A stretch of DNA of 64,000 bases from CAYYKK01 sp046351395. Lineage in GTDB: Bacteria > Myxococcota_A > Polyangia > Polyangiales > Polyangiaceae. The stretch spans positions 1-64,000 of the forward strand of contig JAXLYP010000040.1 in assembly GCA_046351395.1 (NCBI GenBank), given 5' to 3'. Shown here one piece after another: positions 25,408 to 34,115 of this stretch; position 1 is the stretch's first letter, and the number at the start of each line of letters is the position of its first letter. The translations under genes and the position numbers were made by a program. The notes under the pieces were generated by a model, which saw only the letters and a list, made by a program, of their open reading frames with translations, ran no database searches and was not told the origin of the DNA.

Positions 25408-26820
25408 ATGCCTGATGCCTCAACAAGGGTGGGCCTCGCACTCGTCGTCGACGACGACGAGTCCGTGACGGAGCTCGTCTGTGCCTGGCTCGGGCGAGAG
25501 GGCTGGAGCGTCGACGAGCTCGGGCGCGCGGATGCGCTGTTCGAAGCGCTGGAGGTGACCATCCCGGACGTGGTCCTGCTCGACCTGCAGCTGCCCGATC
25601 GGGACGGGATGAGCGTGCTGGCCGAGCTCCGCGAGCGCTTCCCCGAGGTCGCGGTCGTGATGCTCACCGCGAACCGCGACGTCGACACGGTCGTCGCCGC
25701 GATGCGCCTCGGAGCCGTCGACTACGTCGCGAAGCCGTTCGACCCGACGAGGCTCTCGACCGCCGCGCGCAACGCGGCCGAGAGGGCGCGCCTGGGCTCG
25801 CGGGTGCGCCAGCTCGAGCAGCAGCTGCGCACGGGCGCCTACCGCGGAATCGTCGGCCGGAGCGACGCGATGCAGCGACTCTTTCGCGAGCTGGACCACG
25901 TCGTCGCGTCGGACGTCACCGTGCTGATCCACGGGGAGAGCGGCACCGGCAAGGAGCTCGTGGCGCGAGCGCTGCACGACGGAGGTCGTCGAAGCAAGGG
26001 GCCGTTCATCGCGGTCAACTGCGCCGCGATCCCCGAGAACCTCGTGGAGTCGGAGCTCTTCGGGCACGAGCGGGGCGCGTTCACCAGCGCCACGTCGCAG
26101 CACAGGGGCTGCATCGAGCGAGCGACCGGAGGGACGCTCTTCCTCGACGAAATCGCGGAGCTGCCGCTCGGGATGCAGGCGAAGCTCCTGCGGGTGCTCC
26201 AAGAGCGCACGTTCCGGCGCGTGGGCGGCACCGTGGACGTCCACAGCGATTTCCGGCTCGTCAGCGCGACGCACCGCGAGCTGCGCGACGCCGCGTCGGC
26301 GGGGCGCTTTCGCGAGGACCTCTATTACCGAGTCGCGGTCTTCGAGGTCGAGCTGCCGCCCTTGCGCGAGCGCGCCGGCGACATCCCGTTGCTCGCGCAC
26401 CACATGGCGCGCCAGATCGTGGGCAAGGACGCGCCGGGCATCGCGGACGACACGGTCGCCGCCATGGAGCGGTACTCGTGGCCCGGCAACGTGCGTGAGC
26501 TTCGAAACGCGATCGAGCGCGCGCTCGTCGTGTGCGGGACCGGCCCCATCCGGCCCCAAGATCTGCCCCCCGCGCTCACCGATCGCGAGCGCCTCGCCCG
26601 CCGCGAGTCCCGCCCGGAGATCGCGCCGCACAGCTCGAACGCGATGGCCACCGACCCGAGCGCAGACTCCGAGTCCGTCACCAGCATGGAGAACATCGAG
26701 CGCGAGGCGCTTCGGCAGGCGCTCGCTCGCGCGGGCGGCAACGTCAGCGCAGCCGTGAGAGAGCTCGGGATCGGGCGGACCACGATTTATCGGAAGATGA
26801 AGAAGCTCGGGCTCACGTGA
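25408..26820 (+). CDS. Sigma-54 response regulator (NtrC family)
   Basis: 470 residues: receiver with Asp59 (VVLLDLQLPD), AAA+ domain with Walker A GESGTGKE and Walker B TLFLDEIAEL, arginine-finger region, and a C-terminal Fis-type helix-turn-helix (AVRELGIGRTTIYRKMKK). The sigma-54 contact loop reads GAFTSA at residues 223-228 instead of GAFTGA, a substitution that could weaken or alter activator coupling. It starts 11 bases after the H-NOX kinase gene, so it is the natural final acceptor of that phosphorelay. Its stop codon lies in a segment duplicated near 39.8 kb. Confidence 0.93.
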   Translation: MPDASTRVGLALVVDDDESVTELVCAWLGREGWSVDELGRADALFEALEVTIPDVVLLDLQLPDRDGMSVLAELRERFPEVAVVMLTANRDVDTVVAAMRLGAVDYVAKPFDPTRLSTAARNAAERARLGSRVRQLEQQLRTGAYRGIVGRSDAMQRLFRELDHVVASDVTVLIHGESGTGKELVARALHDGGRRSKGPFIAVNCAAIPENLVESELFGHERGAFTSATSQHRGCIERATGGTLFLDEIAELPLGMQAKLLRVLQERTFRRVGGTVDVHSDFRLVSATHRELRDAASAGRFREDLYYRVAVFEVELPPLRERAGDIPLLAHHMARQIVGKDAPGIADDTVAAMERYSWPGNVRELRNAIERALVVCGTGPIRPQDLPPALTDRERLARRESRPEIAPHSSNAMATDPSADSESVTSMENIEREALRQALARAGGNVSAAVRELGIGRTTIYRKMKKLGLT

Positions 26821-26998
26821 GCTTGCGCTGCGCGCGTAGACCACGCCGCGGGACGCGCCGAGCTTGCGGGCGGCGTCGCTGACGTTTCCGCCCGACTTCT
26901 GGAGCGCGTCCTCGATCGCTCGCTTTCAGGATCGCGTCGCGGCTCGACGCGGGTTCGTCGCGCGGGGCCGGTCGCTCGAGGGGGACGGGAAATGCTGG
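26813..26998 (-). pseudogene. Truncated 3' end of an AcoR-like sigma-54 activator
   Basis: About 185 bases nearly identical (around 93 percent by eye) to 39843-40027, the last 60 codons of the intact activator there, in the same minus orientation. Relative to it this copy has three single-base indels (near 26836, 26926 and 26990) that destroy the frame. No upstream activator sequence follows; a VOC-domain gene begins immediately. The identity also runs a few codons into the convergent gene end, so both loci share a convergent gene junction. Confidence 0.75.
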
Positions 26999-27007
26999 CG
27001 CGATCCC

Positions 27008-27493
27008 TCAGGCGTCGGGCGCGACCCAGTAGATCTGCTTGTGCGCGCGCGCCTCGAACTCGGCGGCGAGGCGCTCGGCTTCGGGGCGCGTGTGCGCGCT
27101 GCTCATGAGGAAGCGATTGCCGTTGTCGTCCTGGCGCCAGAGCGACCATCGACCGTCGCCGGAGGAACGCTCGCGTCGGAGCTCGACGCGAGAACCATCC
27201 GGATCGAGGACGACGTGGGCCTCGCCATCGCGACGGACCGCGATACCCAGAGCTGCGAGGCGCGCGAGCACCGCGTCGAGGTCGTCCACGCGGAGTCCCC
27301 AACGGACGTTCGACGAACCACGCGCATCGGCTGGGTAGAGCTCCACGACCGCGCCGCCGACGGTCGCCGACAGATGACGCGGGCCGTCCCCGTGTCGCTC
27401 TTCCTGGAAGTCGAGGCCAAGGGCCTCGTAGAAGCGCCTCGACGCCTCGAGGTCGGCGCAGCGCAGAACCAGGAGTCGGATCTCGTGTGCCAT
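27008..27493 (-). CDS. VOC/glyoxalase-fold protein with C-terminal RQDDNGNRF module
   Basis: 161 residues from the ATG before AHEIRLLVL. Residues 1-110 are one VOC (glyoxalase/bleomycin-resistance) unit with paired beta-alpha-beta-beta-beta halves: LRCADLEASRRFYEALGL and VRWGLRVDDLDAVLARL, ending in DPDGSRVEL. Such proteins use metal for isomerisation, ring cleavage or binding. Residues 112-161 are a separate short module, SLWRQDDNGNRFLMSS followed by an EAERLAAEFEARAHKQIYWV helix-strand, which I recall from small stand-alone myxobacterial proteins. It sits against the activator remnant. Confidence 0.83.
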   Translation of the reverse strand: MAHEIRLLVLRCADLEASRRFYEALGLDFQEERHGDGPRHLSATVGGAVVELYPADARGSSNVRWGLRVDDLDAVLARLAALGIAVRRDGEAHVVLDPDGSRVELRRERSSGDGRWSLWRQDDNGNRFLMSSAHTRPEAERLAAEFEARAHKQIYWVAPDA

Positions 27494-27615
27494 CGCTGCG
27501 AACTGTAGGGTCGGGCGAGCGGGTGTCGAGCCCTCTGGGTGTGCTTCGGCGGCAAGCGCTCCTGCACGAACGGGCGGGACACGCCGTGCGCCGTCACGGC
27601 AGCGCGGCGCGGAAG

Positions 27616-28245
27616 CTAGCACCCGGCGGTTTCGAGCGCTTCGGCAGCGCAGACATCACCGCAGGTCATCTCGCCGTCCGCTCCGCAAGTGCAGTCTGCG
27701 GATTGGAACGCCGATGTCAGGCACTCGTACGCGGTCTGAAGCTTGGCGGGACAGTCGTCCCTCTTCGGGCTGGTGAAGCCGGCCTTGCAGCTGGATTCAC
27801 AGGTCGGCGTGTCGACGTTGCACATCGTCGCGGTCTCCTTCGAGGCCTTCGCGGCGCAGTAGTCGTTGCAGATCTTCTCTCCATCCGGCCCCGAGGGCGT
27901 CGAGTCGATGTCGTGGCACGTGAGGTCCGCCGAGCAGACTGAAGTGTCGCCACAGCTGAGGGCGTAGAGCTCCTGACCGAAGCAGCAAAGAAAGTCGTAC
28001 ACCGCGTCGTCCACCAGGAAGCCCCCGTCGACGCAGACGCAAATCCCCTCGTCGTCCGCAGTGCAGGCCCCATCCGCCTTGGTGCCGTCGGCCGGCTTTT
28101 GCGTCGTCGACTTCTTGCCGCCCGTCACCCCTGCTGGCTTCTTGCCGGTCGCCGTCTTCGGGCTGCCGCAGCCAGGAGCGACCAGTACCGCTCCAACCAA
28201 CGATGCAAACACGAGCGCGACTGTGTGAGAGTGAATGGCTTTCAT
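27616..28245 (-). CDS. Cys-rich lipoprotein
   Basis: 209 residues from an ATG preceded by GAGGACG. A signal peptide ends in VAPGC. A Lys/Thr/Gly linker is followed by a Cys-rich domain with about 20 cysteines in patterns such as ICVCVDGG, FLCCFGQELYALSCG and CSADLTCHD. This indicates a disulfide-locked, extracytoplasmic domain. No known family was recognised. It resembles in style the Cys-rich protein at 53544-53969. Confidence 0.78.
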   Translation of the reverse strand: MKAIHSHTVALVFASLVGAVLVAPGCGSPKTATGKKPAGVTGGKKSTTQKPADGTKADGACTADDEGICVCVDGGFLVDDAVYDFLCCFGQELYALSCGDTSVCSADLTCHDIDSTPSGPDGEKICNDYCAAKASKETATMCNVDTPTCESSCKAGFTSPKRDDCPAKLQTAYECLTSAFQSADCTCGADGEMTCGDVCAAEALETAGC

Positions 28246-28946
28246 CGTCCTCGGACCTTTCGAGAATTTCCTCGTCTTCTTAGTCCGAGCGCTCTCCGCG
28301 GGCTTTGCCGAGAGCGCACGGGGAGTTGTCTCGCGGCGCACGTGGCGCGTCGCCCCGAGTAGGCCACGCCTTGGACGGCGCGCGCGCGAATTCGCCGCTT
28401 GGTCGATTGCGCACGACGGCTTGTTCCCGGGCGCACCCGTCTGGCAAGGAGTTCGGGGGATGGGCGAAGTCCCGGGCGGCCAAGCAAACTTCCAGTAGCT
28501 GCGCATCAGCTCGTCGAAGGCGACGCGGAGTGACGGCCGGGGCCCGCGCTGAAGTACTCGTCGTCGCCATTCCGGGGCTCGGGTGCTGCCCAAGGCCGCC
28601 CGATGCACACGTTCTTCGGAGCGAAGCCGACGTTCGCCACCGCGCTCCGCAGCGGCTGGCTTGCCGCCGGACGCAAGGGCCAGGTCGGATGTGCTATCCG
28701 CCTGGGTCCATGCACCCCGGCCCCATGGGCTGCCAGCCGTTCGGGGTGTTCCCACGTGTTGGGGGTCGGGTCGGTGGGACAGAGGAGGCCGGGCTCACCG
28801 ATTGTCGCGAGCGCCCGAAGGGCCTCTGTCTTGCGAGGCCTACCTCGGGCTCGGGGGCTGCAGTCGATCTTCCTAGGCGCGGAGTGGGAGGCGGTCTGGG
28901 GGCCCCGATCGACGGGGGCGACCTCCATCGCATACGCTCGCCGCAG
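28246..28946. other. Gene-poor 700-bp stretch
   Basis: Open frames exist on both strands because of base composition, but none carries a signal peptide, start site or recognisable domain. It separates the Cys-rich lipoprotein from the kinase-ATPase gene and may hold promoters for both. I see no repeat or RNA structure I can support. Confidence 0.5.
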
Positions 28947-29648
28947 GTGCAGGAAGGGGATCTCGTAACGCCGCGGTTTCGACTCGTCTCGCTCGCCGGG
29001 CGCGGTGGGATGGGCGAGGTCTGGCGTGCTGACGACCTCGAACGAGGAGGCGCGGTCGCGCTGAAGTTCTTGCTCGGCCCAGGGGTCGGCGCGGAGCGGT
29101 TCGCGCGCGAAGCCGAGCTCCTCGCGTCCGTCGAGCATCCCGCGCTCGTTCGCTACGTAGCGCACGGGGCGGGAGACGGGCGACCGTGGCTCGCGATGCG
29201 ATGGATCGCCGGTCCGAGCCTCGAGGCGCGCCTCGCGACGTCGCCCCTCGACGCGGACGAGGCGCTCGCCGTCTCGCGCCGGATCGCTTCGGCGCTCGCG
29301 GCGTTGCACGCGCGCGGGATCGTTCATCGCGACGTCAAGCCGTCGAACGTCGCGCTCGACGGCGGCGATCCGAGCGCCGCGACCCTTCTCGACCTCGGCA
29401 TCGCGCGGCCGCTGTTCGCGACCGAAGCGCTCACCGGCACCAACCTCGCGCTCGGCACGATCGGCTACATGGCGCCGGAGCAAGCGCGCGGCGAGCGCGA
29501 CGTCGACGCCCGCGCGGACGTGTTCGCGTTGGGCGCGCTCCTCTACGAGTGCCTCGCGGGCGAGCCCGCGTTTGGAGGCGACAACGCGATCGCGGTGCTC
29601 TCGGCGCCTCCGCGATCCACACCGGCCGCTCGCCGCGGCTCGCCCTGA
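28947..29648 (+). CDS. Hanks-type Ser/Thr kinase domain, 5' part of a frameshifted kinase-ATPase gene
   Basis: Counted from the GTG at 28947. Gly loop LAGRGGMGEVW, catalytic lysine in VALKF (Lys40), catalytic loop GIVHRDVKPSN (Asp129), magnesium motif DLG in place of DFG (Asp149), and TIGYMAPEQ. The frame is correct to about DNAIAVL (29600) and then ends at a TGA (29646). The rest of the C-lobe continues in the other two frames: RLRDPHRPLAAARPDLP in the second, then ELGDRMLAKDRAHRPRD to 29752 in the third. The ATPase part then resumes in the first frame. The start is uncertain because no good ribosome site precedes it. Confidence 0.8.
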   Translation: MQEGDLVTPRFRLVSLAGRGGMGEVWRADDLERGGAVALKFLLGPGVGAERFAREAELLASVEHPALVRYVAHGAGDGRPWLAMRWIAGPSLEARLATSPLDADEALAVSRRIASALAALHARGIVHRDVKPSNVALDGGDPSAATLLDLGIARPLFATEALTGTNLALGTIGYMAPEQARGERDVDARADVFALGALLYECLAGEPAFGGDNAIAVLSAPPRSTPAARRGSP

Positions 29649-29717
29649 TCTCCCCCTCACGCGTTCACGAGCTCGGGGATCGAATGCTCGCGAAGGATCG
29701 CGCGCACCGTCCGCGCG

Positions 29718-32700
29718 ATGCGGCCGCGGTGCTGTCGGAGCTCGACGCCTGAGTTGCCCTCCGCGCAGCGACACGCCGCGCCGGTCCGCCGGGCGGCGCG
29801 GCTCTCGGAGGTCGAACGTCAGCTTCCGGTCGCCGCGGTCGTCACCCTCGGCGTGATCGACGCGGTCGACGCCACCGTCGACGCGAGCTCGCACGCAGCC
29901 GATCTCGCGGTGGCTCGCGCGGCTGCAGCGCGCGTCGGCGGGGACGCGGTGCCCCTCGCAGGAGGCTCGCTCTTGGTGCTCGTGGAAGCGCGCGGCACCG
30001 CCGCCGATCAGGCCACGATGTCGGTGCGGGTCGTGCGCGCGATCGTCGACGCGCTCCCGCGCGCACACGCCGGGATCGCGGCGGGGCTCTCGGCGGCCGC
30101 TGCGAAGGGCCTCGCCGGAGATCTGCTGGCGCGCGCGCTCGGGCTCGCGAAGCAGGGCCCCGGCATCCACGTCGATCGCGCCGTCGCCGATCTGCTCGGT
30201 GGCGAGCACGCCATGGCTGCGCGTGGAGACGGGTTCGAGCTGGCGCCCACGAAGGACGCCGCGGTCGACCGCGTGCTCGGGCGCGTCCTGCCGTTCGTGG
30301 GGCGCGACAAGGAGATGGCTCTCCTCGAGGCGGTCGTCGCCGAGGCGAGCGATGAAGGCGCGCCGCGGAGCGCGCTCGTGCTCGCGCCGCCAGGGACCGG
30401 CAAGTCGCGCCTCGGTCGAGAGCTCGCGGCGCGGCTCCGCGCGAAGGAGCACGTCGCGCTGCTCGAGACGGTCGCCCACGCGACGGAAGCGGGCGCCGTC
30501 CACTCGCTGTTGGCGGGACTCGTACGGTCCGCGGCCAAGCTCGGAGCGAAGCCTCACGCGGGCGATCGCGATCGCATGCGGCTCTATGTCGCCTCCCTGC
30601 CGGGCATCGAGCAGCCGTCTCGGCTCACGGACTTCCTCGCGTGGATGGCGGGCTGGCGCGCGCTGGACGACGGAGCGGGGCCCGAGCTCGTCGCCGCCGT
30701 GGGGGATCCGGATCTGATGGCGCGCGGGGTGCGGCGCAGCCTGCGCGAGTGGCTGGCATCCGCGAGCCGCGTCGGGACCGTCGTCCTCCTGCTCGAGGAT
30801 CTCCACTGGGGCGACGCCGCGTCGATCGCGCGGCTCGACGACGTCATGCGCGCCCTCCCGTCGAGCCCCATCGTGCTCATCGGCCTCGCGCGACCGGAGG
30901 CGAAGGAGACGTTGCCGCTCTCGCTCCACATGCTCACGGAGGTGCGCCTCGAGGGGCTCGGCGCGCGCGCGGCCGAGCGGATCGTGCGCGCGCTGCTCGG
31001 CGCCGACGAGAGCGCGGCGGTCGTCGCCGACGTCGTCGAGCGAGCGCGAGGCAACCCGCTGTTCCTCGGCGAGCTCTCCCGCTTCCTCCGCGAGGGGCGC
31101 GGCGACGAGCTCCCTGCCAGCGTCCACGCGGTGATCGAAGCGCGCATCTCGCGTCTCTCGCCGGAGTGCCGGCGCGTGCTCCGGGCGGCGAGCGTGCTCG
31201 GGGAGCGCGTGACGCCCGCCGCGGTCGCGTCGGTCGCGGGGGAGGAGGTTCGCGCGATCGATCGCGCGCTCGCGACGCTTTCGGAGACGGAGATCCTCCG
31301 CGCCGAGGAGACCGAGGGGACCGAGGAGACGCACCGCTTCGTCCACGCGTTGGTGCGCGAGGTCGCGTACGCGACGCTCGTCGGCGACGATCGCGCCCGC
31401 GCTCACGCGCGAGCCGCGGCGTTCCTAGAGCAGGCGGCCGCGCCCGATCCGCGCGCCATCGCCCGCCACTGGGAGCTCGCGGGCGAGCCGAAGCGCGCCA
31501 TCCTGCATCTGGTCGAAGCGGCCGACTACGCCGTCGAGGTCGGCGCGGAGCGCGACGCGTTCGAGATCGCGCAGCACGGCATCGCGCTCGGCGCGGAAGG
31601 GGTCGAGCTCGGGCACCTCGCCGGGATGATGACCATCCAGGCGCTCGCCGCGAACGCCAACCCGACCGAGGCGGCGCGCTGGTCGGAGGTCGCGCTGGAC
31701 AACGTGCCCGCGACGCACGAGACGTGGCCGCTCGTCGCCGGGGTGGCGGCGTTCGGCGCGGTCGCGTCCGGCCGCGGCGCCGAGCTTGGCGCGCGCGTCG
31801 TGCGGACGTGGCTCGCGGCGGGCGTACGCGTCACCCACAACCGCCGGCACTACCTGTCGTCGCTGATCCTCGTGCTCGGGCTCGCGCGGAGCGGGCACCG
31901 CCGGGAGCTCGCGATGATCCTCGCGAGCACCGCCGAGCCGAGGAAGGAGGCGCTCGCCGAGATCGCGACGTACGAGGTCGCGCACTGCGCGGACGCGCTC
32001 TACAACGCGGGCGGCGTCGGCGAGATCGATCGGCGCATCGCGCGCGCGAGGTCGCCGGCGCAGGCGACGGACGACGATCTCGTCCTCGGCTTCTGCGACT
32101 ACTACGAAGCCCGCGTTCGCGGCGTCGCGACGTTGTCGGCCGGCGTGGCCCACGACCTCGCGGCGACCGCGGAGCGACGCGCGGGCACCACCTACCAAGC
32201 GACACTCGCGGGCATCCAGACGGCGGCGGCGATCGCGAGGGCGCTGACGGACGCGCGCGCGATCGACGCGATCCGCCCCTACGTCGAGTCAGCGGACAAG
32301 GCCGTGAGCGACCTCGCTCGCTACGGCGTCGTCGTGGCGCTGATCCGCGCCGGCCGGCTGGACGACGCGCGCCGCGCGATCGCCGAAGCAGAGGTCGTCG
32401 CCCCCTCCGCGCGCTCGAGCCTGGCGGTGCAAGCGGCGCGCATCACGGCGCTCGAAGGCCGACCCGCCGACGCGCTCGAAGAGCTGGGGCGCGTCGAGCC
32501 GCTCCTCGCCGAGCACGCGTTCGTCTGGCAGTGGGAGTATTGGTACGCCACGAAAATCCAGGCGCTGGTCGACGTCGGTCGCACCTCCGACGCCCGTGTC
32601 GCGCTCGGGCTCGCTCGAGCGCGACTGGCGGTCACGCTCGACGGAGCGAGCCCAGCGCTCGTCAGTCTCGCGCACGCAGCCGTGGAGCCCGTGGTCGCGC

Positions 32701-32732
32701 TCGACCAGCTCGCGAGAGAACTCGACGGGTGA
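29718..32732 (+). CDS. AAA ATPase / TPR-like regulatory half of the kinase-ATPase protein
   Basis: Open frame of 1004 residues with true homology from about 29755. A cyclase-like or accessory region (VAAVVTLGVIDAVDATVDA, then LALVEARG-type strands) leads into the ATPase with Walker A APPGTGKSRLG and a Walker-B-like VVLLLEDLHWGDA. A long alpha-helical region of TPR type runs to the C-terminus (AAIARALTDARAIDAI, LEELGRVEPLLAEH). The order kinase - ATPase - TPR is that of large myxobacterial signalling proteins related to PknK. The first ATG lies in sequence that codes the kinase C-lobe in another frame, so an independent start is unlikely. Confidence 0.83.
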   Translation: MRPRCCRSSTPELPSAQRHAAPVRRAARLSEVERQLPVAAVVTLGVIDAVDATVDASSHAADLAVARAAAARVGGDAVPLAGGSLLVLVEARGTAADQATMSVRVVRAIVDALPRAHAGIAAGLSAAAAKGLAGDLLARALGLAKQGPGIHVDRAVADLLGGEHAMAARGDGFELAPTKDAAVDRVLGRVLPFVGRDKEMALLEAVVAEASDEGAPRSALVLAPPGTGKSRLGRELAARLRAKEHVALLETVAHATEAGAVHSLLAGLVRSAAKLGAKPHAGDRDRMRLYVASLPGIEQPSRLTDFLAWMAGWRALDDGAGPELVAAVGDPDLMARGVRRSLREWLASASRVGTVVLLLEDLHWGDAASIARLDDVMRALPSSPIVLIGLARPEAKETLPLSLHMLTEVRLEGLGARAAERIVRALLGADESAAVVADVVERARGNPLFLGELSRFLREGRGDELPASVHAVIEARISRLSPECRRVLRAASVLGERVTPAAVASVAGEEVRAIDRALATLSETEILRAEETEGTEETHRFVHALVREVAYATLVGDDRARAHARAAAFLEQAAAPDPRAIARHWELAGEPKRAILHLVEAADYAVEVGAERDAFEIAQHGIALGAEGVELGHLAGMMTIQALAANANPTEAARWSEVALDNVPATHETWPLVAGVAAFGAVASGRGAELGARVVRTWLAAGVRVTHNRRHYLSSLILVLGLARSGHRRELAMILASTAEPRKEALAEIATYEVAHCADALYNAGGVGEIDRRIARARSPAQATDDDLVLGFCDYYEARVRGVATLSAGVAHDLAATAERRAGTTYQATLAGIQTAAAIARALTDARAIDAIRPYVESADKAVSDLARYGVVVALIRAGRLDDARRAIAEAEVVAPSARSSLAVQAARITALEGRPADALEELGRVEPLLAEHAFVWQWEYWYATKIQALVDVGRTSDARVALGLARARLAVTLDGASPALVSLAHAAVEPVVALDQLARELDG

Positions 32733-32977
32733 GCGTCGAGGCTTCGGCGTGTCGTGGGAACCCGTGACGGTCGCTGGTCACGCGAGGCCGGCGTTGCCGA
32801 GGGCGCGGTAATCGAGGCCCGACGGGTTCTGCCTGGAGAGGACGACGCCGACGCCGAACGCGCGCTCCTGCTTCATGAGGGCGACAATGACCCTTGCCAG
32901 AGCGACACGTAGGTCTGCGTCCCCCAACCGTGTCGTGCCCCCATTGTCCTGACGATCCAGGTGCCGCGATCGCGAGA
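32733..32977. other. Intergenic; possible 67-aa minus-strand ORF
   Basis: Between the ATPase gene and the convergent barrel-GNAT gene. A minus-strand ORF (32778-32981) gives 67 residues including LRVALARVIVALMKQE and FGVGVVLSRQNPSGLDYRAL, which read protein-like, but it overlaps the neighbour's stop and no family or start signal supports it. It may be a gene remnant. Confidence 0.25.
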
Positions 32978-34045
32978 TCACCCCGCCGCCGGCACTCCAT
33001 CACGGTCGCGCACCATCACGGTCGAGCTGTAGGGTCGCGCGATCTCCGAAGCGGGCGAGAACCCGAGCTTCGCGTAGAACGCCTGCGCGTCACGCGTGCC
33101 GAGGTGCGCGAAGCGAGCCCCGCGTACCTCCGGGTGGTCGAGCAAGAGCCGCATCAGGCGCTCCCCGAGGCCCGTACCGCGCGCGGCCTCGGCGACGAAC
33201 ACGTCGTAGATCCAGGCGTGCTTGGCGCCGTCGGAGATCGCCCGCGCGGTGGCGCACAGGCGCCCTTCGGCGTCGACAGCGCCGACCCAGGCACTCCCGC
33301 GCGCGGCTCGGGCGAGCTCGCCCGGGCTGAAGCGATCATTCCAATAGGCATCCGCCAGGAGCGCGGCGGCGGCCTCCGCGTCGCCGGGGCGGAGCGCGAC
33401 GCGAAGCTCGATCCCACGCTCGAAGGCGAGCCAGGACGGCGTCGGATCGGCGGGGCACGCGGCGCGGATGGCCTCGATCGCCGCGACGTCTCCGTGCGCG
33501 CCGCGCCGCCAAAGGCACTCGATCACGCGCGCGCGATCCCGCGCGCTTCGGTTTTGCATCAGCTTGTCCTTCCCGTCGACGCGGTCGAGCGGGATCGCGC
33601 CGAGGAACAATCCGGCGATCGCCTTCTTGTACAGCGGGCTTTCGGCCTCGATTGGTGTGTATCCGCCCTCCGGTTGAAACTTTGCCATCAAACGGGCGAG
33701 CACCTCGGCGCGGAACGCCGGCTCCTCGATCTCGCGCAGCACACCGTGCGCCTGGGCGCTCCGATAGAGCGTCGTGGCGGGGCACGCGCGCTCCGGGTCG
33801 AGGAACCAGCTCGGGATCTGCGCCACGGGCTCGAACGCCGACATCACCACCGCGCGCTCTGCCACTTCCAACTTCTCGCCGATGGGCGCGGCGTGGAAGG
33901 CGAGGTGGCCGCGCACGACGACGCCATGCAGGGCGCGGTAGAGCGGCGCGCCGTTCGGAAGCACGGCGGCGAGGTGGACGTGGTGAGCGCGCTCGAACAG
34001 GGCGAGGGCGTCTTCGGAGGAGGCTCGGAACTGCTCGCGTCGCAT
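32978..34045 (-). CDS. Flavin split-barrel (PaiB/pyridoxamine-oxidase-like) + GNAT fusion
   Basis: 355 residues from the ATG at 34045, preceded by GAGG. Residues 1-205 resemble FMN-binding split-barrel proteins (HVHLAAVLPNGAPLYRALHG, HLAFHAAPIGEKLE, KFQPEGGY). Residues about 215-350 are a GNAT acetyltransferase with the acetyl-CoA signature EAARGTGLGERLMRLLL and a late FYAKLGF. The two halves are separate adjacent proteins (PaiB and PaiA types) in other bacteria. It is divergent from a MocR regulator, which suggests that regulator controls it. Substrate unknown; polyamine or small amine acetylation would fit the Pai comparison but is inference. Confidence 0.82.
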   Translation of the reverse strand: MRREQFRASSEDALALFERAHHVHLAAVLPNGAPLYRALHGVVVRGHLAFHAAPIGEKLEVAERAVVMSAFEPVAQIPSWFLDPERACPATTLYRSAQAHGVLREIEEPAFRAEVLARLMAKFQPEGGYTPIEAESPLYKKAIAGLFLGAIPLDRVDGKDKLMQNRSARDRARVIECLWRRGAHGDVAAIEAIRAACPADPTPSWLAFERGIELRVALRPGDAEAAAALLADAYWNDRFSPGELARAARGSAWVGAVDAEGRLCATARAISDGAKHAWIYDVFVAEAARGTGLGERLMRLLLDHPEVRGARFAHLGTRDAQAFYAKLGFSPASEIARPYSSTVMVRDRDGVPAAG

Positions 34046-34067
34046 GCCTCGGAACCTGCTCCCAACA

Positions 34068-34110
34068 TGGTCCAATGAAAAGATCCAGAATCAAGAAATG
34101 GGATAGACCA
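34068..34110. promoter_or_regulatory. Candidate MocR operator
   Basis: The 70-bp gap between the divergent genes is unusually AT-rich. It holds an imperfect inverted pair TGGTCCA (34068-34074) and TAGACCA (34104-34110). MocR/GntR proteins usually bind such paired half-sites in the shared promoter. Only the pattern and position support this. Confidence 0.25.
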
Positions 34111-34115
34111 GTGGG

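Noticed and set aside
29718..29760. Independent start of the ATPase gene at the ATG 29718
   Set aside because: That stretch encodes the conserved kinase C-lobe end in another frame; ATPase homology starts only after 29755.
28506..31406. Open frame of about 960 codons on the minus strand across the kinase-ATPase gene
   Set aside because: Antisense shadow of a gene with clear kinase and Walker motifs; the translation is Arg/Glu-rich and without domains.
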